A stretch of 64,000 nucleotides of DNA from Smallanthus sonchifolius (GCA_023525975.1 CM042032.1:19040001-19104000); one strand, 5' to 3'; numbered from the stretch's first letter, positions 25,156-37,324 are shown. Numbers and translations are program-made. The notes: generated by a model not told the origin, from the sequence alone.

Positions 25156-25666
25156 AATGAATGGTCTAGCTACGAAACCATTGATTAATAGATCTAAGTG
25201 CGGATTAGCCGATGTGATTGCCAATTTGATAAAGAGAGATGGTGGATCGGGGAAGTATGAAAGGTTAAAACCATAAAAGGGAAAAAGAGTGAAGATCATA
25301 GATCAGAAGACTAAGGATGTGACTTGGAAGTATAAGTTTAAGCCAGTACGTGCTATACAGAAGATACCATTGAAGAAAATTCCACAAGGTTTTCTAGGGA
25401 ATATGAAATGGTGGTATGTTGATTTGAAGACTGGAGAAGATAGGATTGATGATAAAGATAATATGGTCATTGTAAGTTTCTATGATGCAATGAATCTTAT
25501 TAATTTCTCAAAGAAAGATCAGAGGAAGTTAAGAAAGAATGAGATCATGTTCACTGATGAATGGAGAGAACAAGGATTGCAGTATAAAATAGTGTTAGAG
25601 ATATGTCAAAGATATGGAGTGCATGTAGGAAACAGATTACCAGACAACTGGAAGAGTTCGTCATAA
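25156..25666 (+). pseudogene. Sirevirus extra ORF, copy 1, 3' part
   Basis: Continues the ORF cut by Gypsy-1. The basic C-terminal region contains a KPLRCG-like stretch (positional equivalent of 41616-41700), a conserved KWWYVD motif, and ends WKSSS at 25666. A TAA at 25274 (CAA in copy 2) interrupts it. The same region is in copy 2 (41616-42125) and, on the minus strand, in element C (63747-64000), so it is the best-preserved part of the protein. Function unknown. Confidence 0.75.
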
Positions 25667-25707
25667 AGACTGAAGACAGAAGATCAAGCTATTATCAAGG
25701 GGGAGTC

Positions 25708-26102
25708 TGTTAGGACATAGATTGAATGACAAAAGCTTTGTAATAGTTTTGGTCTTATTGTCTTTATGTTTTGTATGTAATTGTTTAGATTTTTCTAAGT
25801 ATAAATACAAGTTCTGCTAGAAGGGAACTTGATAAGTTCGCCTGGTCTTATAGAGGCGAACTTGTTAAGTTCGCCTAAGCATCATTGAAGCGAACTTGTT
25901 AAGTTCGCCTATTGCAGAACATGTGTCTATAAATATAGAGTTTGCAGAGTCTGTTCTGTACACGTGAGATAGATCGAACAATCAAGTATTCTGTACACTC
26001 TGTTTGCTGATATACAAAATGTTAATACAGTAGGTTCCGCACTCCACGTTAACGATACGTCTTGTCACGAGATTGATCTGAGATGAGTCATGTGGACATA
26101 CG
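25708..26102 (+). repeat. Sirevirus A 3' LTR, copy 1
   Basis: Follows the polypurine tract CAAGGGGGAGTC. It begins TGTTAGGACATAG and ends near GTGGACATACG (consensus ...CCTACA). About 395 bp, shorter than copy 2 by a ~45 bp deletion near 26020. It holds three palindromes (25824-25910) upstream of a TATA box (TATAAATAT, 25928-25936). Confidence 0.85.
25824..25936 (+). promoter_or_regulatory. U3 palindromes and TATA box, Sirevirus A LTR copy 1
   Basis: Three inverted repeats of GCGAACTT-NN-AAGTTCGC in ~85 bp are followed 18 bp later by TATAAATAT. The spacing suggests the palindromes act as an enhancer or repressor site. Confidence 0.6.
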
Positions 26103-26446
26103 CTTCTCTCTTCCTATCACGACTGTTAAGAGCATCCCTCATAATTGTCGGATAGCGTTTGCCCAGGCTTTAACTGCTGCCCTCGATAAAGTGGCGGCTA
26201 TGTCAGACTCTATTGAGGCATGGGTGAGACTTTTGTTGTTACCGCGTTGCACCTTGCGAGTTTTCAGGCCTTCTAACCGTCAGGAGCGCAAGTCTGGTAA
26301 TAGGAAGTCTTTGCAATGTCATAGTATTCAACCGTCGCTGGCAGCTTGGCGTGATGGGGATGGTTTTGAGGAGCTCATCCTATGGCCTTTTGCCTAACCT
26401 TTGTGGTCGACCACGGGTTGTGTGGAGCTTGTCCCTGGGTCCGATA
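26103..26446 (+). pseudogene. Duplicated fragment of the R2-like RT gene
   Basis: Matches 42592-42934 with about 6% differences and starts at the same base beyond the Sirevirus LTR. It encodes the region before the RT domain (AFAQALTAALDKVAAM, then LLLLPRCTLRVF). The match stops at 26446, after GGTCCGATA, where Sirevirus RNase H sequence begins. It is the right end of the first copy of the tandem duplication. Confidence 0.8.
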
Positions 26447-26452
26447 ATTCTA

Positions 26453-27079
26453 ACCGCTTCAAGGCCAGATATAATGTTCGCTGTGTGTATTTTTTCCAGG
26501 TTTCAAGCAAAACCAAAAGAGTCTCATTTAATTGCAGTAAAAAGAATCTTTCGTTATCTGAAAGGAAAACAAAGATTGGGACTATGGTTTTCTCATGGTT
26601 CTAACTTTGAATTCACTACTTCCACTGATTCTGATTTTGGTGGTTGTTGTTTGGACAGGAAATCTAATACAGGTGGTTGCCAGTTCTTGGGTAATCGTCT
26701 AGTTTCCTGGCAATGCAAAAAGCAAACTACGGTCTCCATTTCAACATGCGAAGCAGCATACATTGCTGCTGCAAGTTGTTGTTCACAGATCTTGTGGATC
26801 CAAAAGCAATTAAGAGACTACGGTTTGGATTTTACAGGAACCCCCATGTTTATTGATAATAATGCTACAATGTCTATCTCAAATAATCATGTTAAGCACA
26901 GTAAAACAAAGCACATTGAAATTAGATATCATTTTATTCGTGATTGTGCAGATAAGAAGTTGATTGAGCTGGTAAAGGTACATACATATGATAATTTTGC
27001 TGATATTTTTACCAAGGCATTTGATCGTACTAGGTTTGAATTTCTGATCAAAATGATAGGTATGATCAATCCCGAATAA
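26453..27079 (+). pseudogene. pol: Sirevirus RNase H fragment, copy 2
   Basis: About 209 codons of RNase H, open to the stop at 27079 with the same KTKHIEIRYHFIRD and ADIFTK blocks as copy 1. It has no RT. An open frame from 26351 crosses the duplication junction and fuses out-of-frame RT-gene codons to RNase H, giving a chimeric 242-codon ORF that is most likely fortuitous. Confidence 0.8.
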
Positions 27080-28544
27080 AAATTTTCAAAAACAAATTTT
27101 CATGGGAGTTTTTATTTTAAATTTCTTTTATTGCTTTATTACATTTCTGCATTTTAAATTTCAGTCAAAAATTGTTATTTATAAAAATTCAAAACAAAAT
27201 GAAAAACATAAAATTGACATCATTTGAAGTTATAGAAGAAATGATAGTACATCAGTGAATAATTCATTACACATGACCTTAGTAGACCTTTGATATATGA
27301 AATCTTAAAGTAATTTGATTTGATCTAAATTTTAAAGTCTACATAAATGAGAAATAATAGTGTTTTGAATGCTCCAATCTTGATAATATGTTTTAATTTG
27401 AATATGAGTTTGAAACTTGAATTGTCAATAGACTAAAGGTATTTTTGAACCAATAGTAGTGTGAAAATTAAATATGATATGATTACATCTGTGATTTGAA
27501 TCAATTATATGCCTGGGTGTGTGTGTAAAAGATCATTATCAGATATAGAATATATGGTTTTAAGAATTTCATGAGACCAATATCGAATTATGTCTTTAGC
27601 ACAATCTCTTTCAGTTCACTTCACTGCCCATGCCCCGAAAAACATGCAAGGTGTTGATGAACTAAGATATGTTTCTTACACCATCTGTTAGAACATATAT
27701 TCACCCTTAGATCAGTTAGAAACATCGTATATTCTAATTTTATTGAAATTTATCCAGTAATAGTTGGATCCTCCTACATGAATCTTTTGATTCTCAATAT
27801 AAAGCCAATTCATTAGAATCTTTCGATTCTGAATCATTCTGATTCTTATATCCTTTGGGATCTGCTATTCTATACTTGTGCTAATAGAGATAATTTCATC
27901 TTGGAGATTGATCTAATCTTTCAATAAACTGTGTATGTCTTGAAGATAATGCAAATTTAATTTCTGTTGGCATATATGTGGGGTACACGATGTTTTTCAT
28001 CTAAATGGTTCTAACTCACATGAATTTGGAAGAAAAATGCTTATAGTTTCAAATCATATAATATTGACAATTTAAAACTTCATGCTTTGTATTGCAAATT
28101 CGGAATAAAAAATTGAGCATTTCATAATCTAATCTTGTTTACTTTGAAATTTATCGCGTATCATTTCAAGTGTTATTCAAATAGATTGCAAAATTTTCAT
28201 AAAATTGAAAAAGTATGAGTTACATAAGTATGAGTTTGATTGGTTCATATCATAGGTTACCCTTAGTTGATTATAAACTGTGTGATGAATTGCTCATATA
28301 CTGATATGATCTTCTTGCTCAAGATGTTCATCCAAAAATATGTATTTTAGTTTGCTCATATAAAAACCAAAAATATGTGATTCCGTTTGTACAGATAAAA
28401 TCCAAAAATATTTTGTTTCTATCTTCCATGAAAATTTTATTTTTAAAATGTTTTGGGATTGGATCGGATACTTGCTACAGATGGAAGTTCACAAGGATGG
28501 GTCGTGTTGAAAGTGAACAATTTTGGTCAAAGGAAAAGGTTTGG

Positions 28545-28696
28545 AGCGAACTTAATAAGTTCGCCTGAAGCTTGTTAAGCGAACTTAAAAAGGTCGCCTA
28601 ATAGAGCGAACTTAATGATGATTTAGTATTGTGTTCAGGCGAACTTATTCATTTATCCTATACACTGTTTGAGCGAACTTATCAGAGCGAACTTCC
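28545..28696. repeat. Palindrome cluster a, copy 2
   Basis: Same GCGAACTT/AAGTTCGC half-sites as 8984-9132; one arm has decayed to AGGTCGCC. Confidence 0.7.
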
Positions 28697-29197
28697 GAAA
28701 TTTTTAGCGAACGTGTGATTTCAGATGTAGGGTTTCTGATTAGAATTTTGTGTGGTTGTTTCTTGATCGGTTTTTGATTGCCAGTAATTCTAGGGTAATC
28801 TCAACGAATTTTATCTGGTAACTTCTGGATTTTTAATTTTTTACTCTGTGTTCATTCGGTTTTGAAAGTTTCACGATTTCGGAGATTTGAACAAAGTTTA
28901 TGGATTAATACTAGAAATTGATGATTTAAACCGTGTCGTACGTCTTAATTGATGATAGTCTTAAGTTTGATTTGAGAATTTATACATGCTTTAGACATGT
29001 TTGTGATTCTGTTTGGAATTTGTATCGACAGACAGGTTCAGGCGAACTTGTTTAGGCGAACTTATTATGTTCGCCTCTTGAAACACTAAGCTAACTTAGT
29101 AAGTTCACCTAAGGGCTCAAGAGTGTTTTGGACTTGTGAATTTTTTTTTGTTGAAAATTTTTTTTGTTGAAATTTGTTTTAAAAAAAATTCTTTTTG

Positions 29198-29231
29198 TTT
29201 ACTAATGTGTTTTTGTCCTCTACATTTACAG
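29198..29231 (+). promoter_or_regulatory. 3' splice site before the extra ORF, copy 2
   Basis: TTTACTAAT, T-rich tract and ACATTTACAG are retained exactly while surrounding bases differ from copy 1. ATG follows at 29232. Confidence 0.55.
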
Positions 29232-29619
29232 ATGGCTCGTCGGGTTGAGTACAAACATAATCAAGTGGCGTTATTGGTTCCGAATATGTCTAAAGCTGTT
29301 AATTTTCAAGGAATTATCAAATTTCTAAATCGTCCAAGATTGTAAGTGGCTTTATCTGCTAATCCGTATATAAGTTTACCGTATATTCAACAATTTTGGG
29401 ATACCGTCCATCAAGATACGGATGTTGAACCTCACGTACTTCGAGCTACAGTTAATAATACGGAGGTTGCTATTTCAGTAGAAACTATTCGTGATGCATT
29501 GGGATTAGGTGGTGATGTGGACGATCCTATGTCATATCCTGGAACACTAATAATGGGGTGTTTTCAGCGGATGGGTAAAGAGGAAGACCGAATGATACAC
29601 AAGCAAGAAAAGGAGGTTT
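29232..29619 (+). pseudogene. Sirevirus extra ORF, copy 2, 5' part
   Basis: Begins MARRVEYKHN; a TAA replaces CAA near 29343. The remainder up to the Gypsy-2 insertion is open and contains SLPYIQQFWDTVHQDTDVEP, equivalent to a frameshifted region in copy 1. Together the two copies show that the ORF was once continuous here. Confidence 0.75.
29615..29619. repeat. Target site duplication of Gypsy-2, left
   Basis: GGTTT, repeated at 39499-39503; the empty site is visible at ~10079 in copy 1. Confidence 0.93.
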
Positions 29620-31693
29620 TGTCACACCTTGCCAAGGCGAAAACGCGAGGCGCAACGTTCATGGTTTCCAAAGCATATGATTACCGCAAACACATACATG
29701 ATAAATGGATACATAAACAAATTTAAAGTTTTACATTACAAAAATGTAATCTGAGTTTACAAAAAGTTAAGATTTCACAAATATGACTCAATTTAATGAG
29801 TTATACAGGGGAAATCCTCCTTGAGTAGTATCCATCGTGCATGCATGTAATCTACATTGCTAACCTTGAAATCACGTTCAGTTACCTGAAAAACATACTT
29901 AAAATCGTCAACACGAGGTTGGTGAGTTCACAGGTTTAATCAAATAGTTCTTTGCAAAATTTCATCGTTCGTAAATAGTTTCAGTTGTATGTGATAAACA
30001 GAATAAGAATTGTTGACTCATTTGTAAACTAGCTAGGAATACAAATAATATGTTCATACATGAGGCGTAACCAAACCATGACATGTGTGAGCCCCTATTA
30101 AGCGTTATCAGATTCTATGCGGCCATAAATCCTCCAGATTGTGGTTAGCGCGACTAACCATGACCGGGAGACGTCACTCTCCATAGTACTATTCATAGGA
30201 CACTAGGCTACAGTTAATGGTTACTATGTTGTTCCAGGGGACTTTAGCGGCCTCCAATGTTGTTCTCATCCCATGTAAACATAAAGTCGTGTCTTATTCT
30301 CTTGTTATCCCATAAAATAGTTGTAAGTATGTTTCTCCCCCAAATATTTGAAAACAGTAAAAAGAAAGGGGCCGTGAAACTCACCTTGAGTTTGTGTATA
30401 TACTTGTGATAATACTTGTTGTAGTCAACCTTGACTATTCGTACCCTAGATACCAAGGGTAAATTGTTGTTAAGACCAACGTCTTAATTGTAAATTATTC
30501 ACCGACCTTGTAAATCTGATTGTGTTTGTTTAAATATCGTTTTAGTTTTCCAACACATGTTTTGTTATAAAATAGTTTTGAGTTACTGCCCAACTGGGAC
30601 TGTTGTACAGGTGTCGAAACTTCTTAGTTTCGATTGGGCATATGTGTGTCGAAACTACTTAGTTTCGATGGAGTGGTCAGGAGTCGAAACAACCTAGTTT
30701 CGATTGAGAAAAAGGTATCGAAACTACCTAGTTTCGATTGAGTATTTGCTATCGAAACTACCTAGTTTCGATTGAGTAAAAGGCATCAAAACTCCTAGTT
30801 TCGATGGATCAACAGGTATCGAAACTCCTAGTTTCGATTGAGTTAACTGGTATCGAAACTCCTAGTTTCGATTACTGGACTTCTGTTTGACAGAATCAGT
30901 CCTGCATATTTTTATGTTTTAAACTTGAATTCGACACACTCTTCTTGTTATCTTTCTTGCGTTTAAATAAGATGTAAGTTTAGCTACGGTTTTAAAGAAA
31001 CTAATGTGAAAATGTCGAGTTTTTACCTTAAAACCGAGATGAAGATGATGAAATAAAACAGAGATGATCTCGACTCTTTTGCAGAAACACTTGAAATTCT
31101 TCTTAAAATACTGGTTTGTGGTAGGATTTTGCCTTGAAACTGGACTTCGAATTGAAGAGAATTGGAATGTTTGCCGTATGAAAATGAGAAATATGAAGAG
31201 GAGTCGTGATGTTGAGACTGAAAAGGTATGGGACGAGTGAAGGGAGGGGGTGTGGGTTTTCTCTGGCTTCCAGCCGAGAAGTCAAAGAGTAGGTTGGGTT
31301 ATAATAATAAAACAATTAGATTTAGGTATTAATATCAATTATAGTTTTAAAGGGGTAAATAAATCCGGTTTAGATCCTCCACGGTATTATAAATTTATTC
31401 TGAAAATAATTTATTGTTCTACGCAAAGTTTGTGGAAATAAAATATATATTTCTCTGGTTATTTAAATTAACCACTAGTGTTCGAATTTGTCGGTGTATA
31501 TAACACGTGATCCGGTAACTCCTAGAATTACCAAATATGAAGTGAGACCATGTACGGTTTTTGATGGACCTTAATGTCCTTGTTTGTGAAATTACGTAAA
31601 TCACAAAAATAATTATAATGTAAACTCGTTTATTGTAATGTAAACTTGTTCATAATGTGTACGGATATTGACCTGAAATGTCGGGTTGTCACA
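29620..31693 (-). repeat. Gypsy-2 3' LTR
   Basis: 2,074 bp, starting TGTCACACCTTGCC and ending GGTTGTCACA. It contains eight ~34 bp units with an internal palindrome (30613-30872). The polypurine tract TTAACATGGGGAGAA (minus strand) follows at 31694. Confidence 0.95.
30613..30872. repeat. Palindrome array ATCGAAACT..AGTTTCGAT in Gypsy-2 3' LTR
   Basis: Eight units of ~33-35 bp each carry a 9 bp-arm inverted repeat (ATCGAAACT, 2-4 bases, AGTTTCGAT) separated by variable 12-14 bp. Arms are kept while spacers vary, which points to the palindrome as the functional part. Confidence 0.9.
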
Positions 31694-31727
31694 TTCTCCC
31701 CATGTTAACAGAATTTCGTCCCGAAAT

Positions 31728-33692
31728 TCAATTTGTGTCCTCTTGAACTGGTGCATCCTCAAACAAGGATGGGTATTTTGTTTTCATTTGGTCCTCTCGT
31801 TCCCATGTATACTCAGGACCACGCTTTGAGTTCCAACGTACTTTAACCAGTTTGATTCGACTACGTCTCAGCTTTTGAACCTTCCAATCTGATATCTCAA
31901 TTGGTTGCTCGATGAAATGAAGTTTATCGTCAATGTGAATTTCATCGGGCGGTATAATTAGCGTCTCGTCTGATAAACACTTCTTGAGATTTGATACATG
32001 AAACGTATCATGTACATTGCTTAGTTCTTGTGGCAACTTGAGCTTGTAAGCTACCGGGCCAACCCTAGCCAGTATTTCAAACGGTCTAACGTATCTAGGG
32101 TTAAGCTTACCACGGTTACCAAACCTCGCAACGCCTTTCCATGGTGAGACTTTTAACATTACTCGGTCGCCAATTTGAAATTCTAATGGTTTTCGTCTGT
32201 TGTCAGCATAGCTCTTTTGTCTATCTCGGGCCGCTTTCAAACGGTCCTTTATTTTGAAGATCTTATCAGTGGTTTCCTGGACAATCTCAGGGCCTGTCAA
32301 ATGTTTTTCACCTACTTCCGCCCAACATAATGGTGAGCGGCATTTACGACCATATAAAGCTTCAAACGGTGCTGCTTTAATGCTCGTATGGTAGCTGTTA
32401 TTGTAGGAAAACTCCGCTAACGGTAAATGAGTATCCCAATTTCCTCCGAAATCAATTACACACGCACGGAGCATATCTTCTAAAGTTTGAATGGTCCTTT
32501 CGCTTTGACCATCTGTTTGTGGGTGATATGCTGTGCTCATGTCAAGACGTGTGTCCATAGCTTCTTGTAATGATTTCCAGATTCTAGACACGAATCTGCT
32601 GTCTCTATCAGAGATAATAGAAATTGGCACTCCATGCCTAGCCACAATTTCCTTGATATAAAGCTTTGCAAGTTTCTCGGTTTTATCCGTCTCTTTGATA
32701 GGTAGGAAATGAGCTGATTTTGTCAATCGATCGACAATTACCCATATGGTATCATAACCACTGGATGTCTTGGGTAATTTTGTGATAAAATCCATAGAAA
32801 TTTGTTCCCATTTCCATTGGGGAATTTCAGGTTGTTGTAACAAACCAGACGGTTTCTGATGTTCGGCTTTTACTTTTGAACATGTTAAGCACTTACTGAC
32901 ATATGTGGCAATATCTCCTTTCATATTGGGCCACCAATATAATTCTTTTAGATCCTTATACATTTTATCTGAACCTGGGTGAATGGAGTACCTAGACTTG
33001 TGGGCTTCGTCCATAACTAACTCCCGTAAGTTACCAAAACGTGTCACCCAAATTCTATTCATGAAGTATAAAGTGTCATCTGACTTTGGCTCCAATTGCT
33101 TTATCATTCCTCGTAAAGCTTCATTCTGAATGTTTTCTTCTTTGATTGCCTCATGTTGTGCCATCCGAATTTGAGTAGTAAGATTCGTATGAATTGTCAA
33201 TCCTAAGGCACGAACACGAAGAGTTTTAACTCGTTCCTTGCGACTTAAGGCGTCTGCTACGACATTGGCCTTCCCGGGATGGTACTTGATATCACAATCA
33301 TAGTCGTTTAGTAGTTCCACCCAACGATGTTGTCTCATGTTAAGTTCCTTTTGATCAAAGATATGTTGGAGACTCTTGTGATCAGTAAAGATAGTGCATC
33401 TTGTACCGTAAAGATAATGTCTCCAAATCTTGAGTGCAAACACCACTGCGCCCAACTCCAAGTCATGGGTCGTATAATTCTTTTCGTGCACTTTTAGTTG
33501 TCGTGAGGCATATGCGATGACTTTGTCTCTTTGCATTAACACACAACCAAGTCCTTGGTGTGATGCATCGCAGTATACGACAAAATTGTCGATTCCCTCA
33601 GGAAGGGATAGGATTGGTGCACTACACAGCTTCTGCTTTAGTAATTGGAAAGCTGACTCTTGCTTGTCATTCCAATCATACTTCTTTTCTTT
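31728..33692 (-). pseudogene. pol: Gypsy-2 RNase H, integrase and chromodomain-like tail
   Basis: Frame continues from the TAG at 33693-33695; the 604-codon ORF from Met 33542 is its open part. It shows the RNase H core, the integrase zinc finger (HKSRYSIHP, CLTCSK), the catalytic core (MDFITKLP, SDRDSRF, SERTIQTLEDM), and the C-terminal VKVRWNSKRGPEYTWERED chromodomain-like end. All expected catalytic residues are visible. Confidence 0.9.
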
Positions 33693-36284
33693 CTAGGTTA
33701 ATGTGGTCAAAGGCAAGGCTATCTTTGAAAAATTCTCGATGAATCGTCTGTAATAGCCAGCCAAACCCAAAAATTGACGCACTTCTGTCGGAGTCTTTGG
33801 TGCTTCCCAGTTTTTGATCGCTTCAATTTTAGATGGATCAACGTGAATTCCTTCCTTGTTGATGACATGTCCAAGAAAATGCACTTCTTGGATCCAAAAC
33901 TCACACTTAGAGAATTTAGCGTAAAGTTTCTCGTTTCTGAGTAGTTCTAAGATTAATTTAAGATGATGTTCATGATCCTCCTTGGTTCGTGAATATATTA
34001 ATATGTCATCGATAAACACAATCACGAATTTATCCAAATATGGTTTGCACACGCGGTTCATGAGATCCATGAAAACAGCTGGTGCGTTTGTCAAACCAAA
34101 TGGCATAACTAGGAATTCGTAGTGACCATAACGAGTCCTAAATGCTGTCTTTGGTACATCTTCTTCTTGGATCCTTAGTTGATGATACCCTGAACGTAGA
34201 TCAATTTTTGAATAGAAGCTAGAACCTTGTAGTTGATCGAACAAATCATCTATTCGAGGAAGTGGGTATCGGTTTTTGATCGTAAGCTTGTTTAATTCTC
34301 TGTAATCAATACACATCCTAAAGGTTCCATCCTTTTTCTTTACGAATAGGACCTGAGCTCCCCAAGGTGAGAAACTCGATCTTATGAAACCTTTATCAAG
34401 CAACTCTTGTAGTTGATTTGATAATTCTTGCATTTCAGAAGGTGCTAATCGATACGGCGATCGCGCAATCGGTGCGGATCCTGGTACTAAATCAATTCGG
34501 AATTCGACTTGCCTCGGTGGTGGTAAACCAGGTAAGTCTTCAGGAAAAACTTCGGGGTAATCCCTAACGATTGGAATATCTTCAAGTCGACGTTCCTTGG
34601 GTTTCTTTTCGACGACGTGAGCCAGGAACACGCAATAGCCTTTACGTAGATACTTACGAGCTTTCATGCAGTTTATCATCCTTAACGTTACTCCACTCTT
34701 CTCACCTTGAATCGAAAGAACTTCTCCGTTTGAGAGTGGGATTTGGACAATCTTCTCAAAACAAACAATCTCGGCATGATTCTTTGACAACCAATCCATG
34801 CCAATAATAACGTCAAAGCTTCCTAAATCAACGGGTAACAGATCTATACTAAATGTGTGGTTTTTAAGACATAAGGTACAACCCTGAATGACTTCTTCGG
34901 TTTTAATTAATTTTCCGTTCGCTAATTCAATTGTATACTTTTGGTCTAGTTTGCTGGGCTTAATACCGAGTAGGGACTTAAAGTCATTTGACAAAAAACT
35001 CAAATCAGCACCCGTATCGAAAAGTATAGAGGCATAGTGATTATTTATCGGGAACGTACCAGTGACAATGTTTGGATCTTGTCGTGCGTCACCAGCCCCC
35101 ATCACAAATGCTCTTCCACGGGCCTGATTGTCGTTTCGGTTCTTCAACATTGGACAGTCTTTTCTGAAGTGCTTTGGATCTCCACACTCAAAGCATCCCT
35201 GATTCATCCTTTCTGTGCCTGGGTTGACTTTTCCTGCTACTTGATTTATCTTATTAGGGTTCGCATTGCTCCTACAGTTTTGGGCTAGGTGTCCATACTT
35301 TTTACATTTTCCACATTGGGTACACTTCCCACTGTGATGATATCCACAATTGTCACACCTTGGTCGTGCTCCAAGGTATCCTTTTTGTTCCACAGTGTTG
35401 GCAACAAAGGCTTTTATAGTTTCAGGTCTCTTGTAAATCTGATTCTTGTTTTGATTAATTGGTTTTCCAAACCATTTCCTCTTTTCCCCAGATTTCCCTC
35501 CTTCGGTCTCCTTCTTCTCAAACAAACCATCACGTACAGCATTATCCCTTAGCTTGAAAGCTAAAGTTTTGGCGCTCTTGGCATCCATAGGGTTCGATGA
35601 AGTCACCAGACTTCGGATTTGAGGTGCGAGACCCCACAAATATCTTTCAACCTTCTTGTATTCCGGGGTGACCATGTGTGGAACCAAGATTGCTAACTCA
35701 TTGAATCGGTCAGTGTAGCCAGCAACATCATCTCCTATCATTTGTAAATTCCACATTTCAGATTCGATCTTTTGCAACTCATTTCGAGGACAGTATTCCT
35801 CGATCATCATGGCTTGTAGGTCTTCCCATGACAACTCATATGCTGTCTGCCTTCCCAAAGTCTTTACTTGTGAATTCCACCAGGTTAAAGCTTTATCAGT
35901 GAGTGAGCATGTAGAATACTTCACCATGCAGTCAGCGGTGCATTCGCTAATATCAATCACCGATTCCATCTTTTCTATCCATCTCATTAGTCCAACTGCA
36001 CCTTCGGTGCCATTGAAGTTACGGGGTTTGCAAGATAGAAAGGCCTTGTAGGAGCACTTTCTATTTAGAGCATCTCCGGAACCTCCGGAACCTCCAGCTG
36101 TACCGCTTCCTCCTGCACCTCCCGCACCGGTACCACTGTCGTTTCCTCCTCCATTATTTCGATTCGCCTCATACTGTTGCATGGCAGCAGCTACTCGCTG
36201 TGCTATGAGTTGTTCTACATTTGGAGAAATCGTCTCATTGTTGTCTCTAGTAGTGCTACGGGGTGTGCTACGCTTTGGTGCCAT
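33693..36284 (-). pseudogene. gag-pol: Gypsy-2 gag-protease-RT
   Basis: 863 codons from MAPKRSTPRS. It runs from a Gly-rich head to the Gag core, zinc knuckles (CGKCKKYGHLAQNC and CFECGDPKHFRKDC), protease (LFDTGADLSFLS) and RT with FIDDIL. The frame ends at TAG 33693-33695 (TLT then stop) where Gypsy-1 has CAG, so one nonsense codon separates RT from RNase H. There is no intron in gag, unlike Gypsy-1. Otherwise the ORF is intact. Confidence 0.92.
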
Positions 36285-36520
36285 GACGTTCTTTCTAACA
36301 CATCAATTAAAAAGAAATAACATTATATGACAATAATGATAGCACATGACATAAGGATACGACAACATCAAAACATAAACCATTATATACATAGTTAAAA
36401 CATTCATAGTACATTGTTCCAAAAGAAACGGATACAAAAGTGATGGGTTCTCATGACCTCATCAGTACTAAATTTTTAAACTAGATAATGTACTATGGGC
36501 ACAACCCGCCCATATTAGGT

Positions 36521-37324
36521 TTAGAAGAAGAAGTGAGAGTACAATCCAATCATCATGGCAAGTCCTGCCATGACAAAGCTAGCTCTCGCCACAAATTCTG
36601 CAGCCAAAGTCCTTTCTTCCAGCGCCTCCACCATGTCTCGGACAGTGACAGTGAACTGCCAGTCCATGTCAGCTCTCAACTCTAGATAGTTTGTGGTACC
36701 CTGAATGTCTCGGGTGTGGTCTTCCAGAGTCTGAACTCGAGATCCAAGCCCTTGACGAAGTCGCGTGGCTGCATCCCCCTGTGCCCGGATGTCATCTAGG
36801 AGATCATCAAGACGCTCTTCGTGCGTACGAACTCGAGCTACCAAGGTAGGCACAGTGAGCTCTATGGCTTCCCTAGTGTAGGGTAGGGGTGTTGGGGAGT
36901 TAGAAGACTCTCCAAGCTCAAAGGTAGATGGGATGCTCTCCATCTCCCTCCATCGTGCCAGGGTACGTGGCATCCAACGGATAGTTCCCACAGTCGGGTG
37001 GTAGCAGTGTCCTTGCTTAGGTGGCTCCTTATCAGTCTCCAAGTCCTTCGGGTCACGGGCTGCTAGTTTTCTTTTGTGCGGAAGTCTAACACTCTTCCTA
37101 GCACTTTGTACCCTAATGGGTCCTCCGTTTTTCTTCCGGTAGACTATAGGTGGTTCTCCTAAAGCGACATTAGGTAGTGTGGAGTCGCGAACTTGTATTC
37201 GATTTTTGGGACCTGAGGCGGAAAGTTCCTCGTTTGATTCAGTGTCAGAGATGGGATCAGAATGTGAATGTGACGACATGCTTGTGACTACAATATCCGT
37301 ATGACAAAATGACTGGTTATACAA
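36521..37324 (-). CDS. Upstream ORF (ORF0) of Gypsy-2
   Basis: 267 codons, homologous over its length to 20623-21453. It keeps the MSSHSHSDP start region, the RWMPRTLARWREMES block, the coiled coil (THEERLDDLLDDIRAQGD) and the terminal hydrophobic segment, stopping directly after SHFFF. It sits between primer site and gag. Unknown function; it could bind membranes or multimerise. Confidence 0.75.
   Translation of the reverse strand: MYNQSFCHTDIVVTSMSSHSHSDPISDTESNEELSASGPKNRIQVRDSTLPNVALGEPPIVYRKKNGGPIRVQSARKSVRLPHKRKLAARDPKDLETDKEPPKQGHCYHPTVGTIRWMPRTLARWREMESIPSTFELGESSNSPTPLPYTREAIELTVPTLVARVRTHEERLDDLLDDIRAQGDAATRLRQGLGSRVQTLEDHTRDIQGTTNYLELRADMDWQFTVTVRDMVEALEERTLAAEFVARASFVMAGLAMMIGLYSHFFF

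Larger units (their letters stand above)
1168..26102 (+). mobile_element. Sirevirus-type Copia retrotransposon A, copy 1 (5'-truncated, interrupted by Gypsy-1)
   Basis: Domain order on the plus strand is gag (two zinc knuckles), protease, integrase, RT with YVDD, RNase H, a 2.2 kb spacer, a long extra ORF, a polypurine tract and a 3' LTR. Copia order (integrase before RT) plus an extra ORF behind pol and palindrome-rich non-coding DNA is the Sirevirus pattern. The 5' LTR, primer site and first part of gag are missing: gag sequence joins the RT-gene fragment directly at about 1168. The extra ORF is split by Gypsy-1 (12192-25150). Stops and frameshifts make it non-autonomous. From 6891 on the sequence has a second copy at 26453-42591. 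Confidence 0.85.
27080..29231 (+). other. Sirevirus spacer, copy 2
   Basis: Counterpart of 7518-9696 with scattered substitutions and small indels. Palindrome clusters lie at 28545-28696 and 29041-29110. The branch point TTTACTAAT and acceptor TTTACAG (AG 29230-29231) are unchanged. No genes. Confidence 0.7.

Noticed and set aside
26351..27079. Chimeric ORF joining the RT-gene fragment to Copia RNase H as a possible new gene
   Set aside because: The upstream part is not in the native frame of the RT gene and no promoter is evident; a fortuitous product of the duplication breakpoint.
30613..30872. Regularly spaced repeats reminiscent of a CRISPR array
   Set aside because: The units are tandem imperfect palindromes with short, related spacers inside a plant LTR, present equally in both LTRs; nothing prokaryotic is nearby.
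31103..31604. Short ORFs repeated at 38908-39409
   Set aside because: Same reason: LTR sequence of Gypsy-2 in two copies, no domain.
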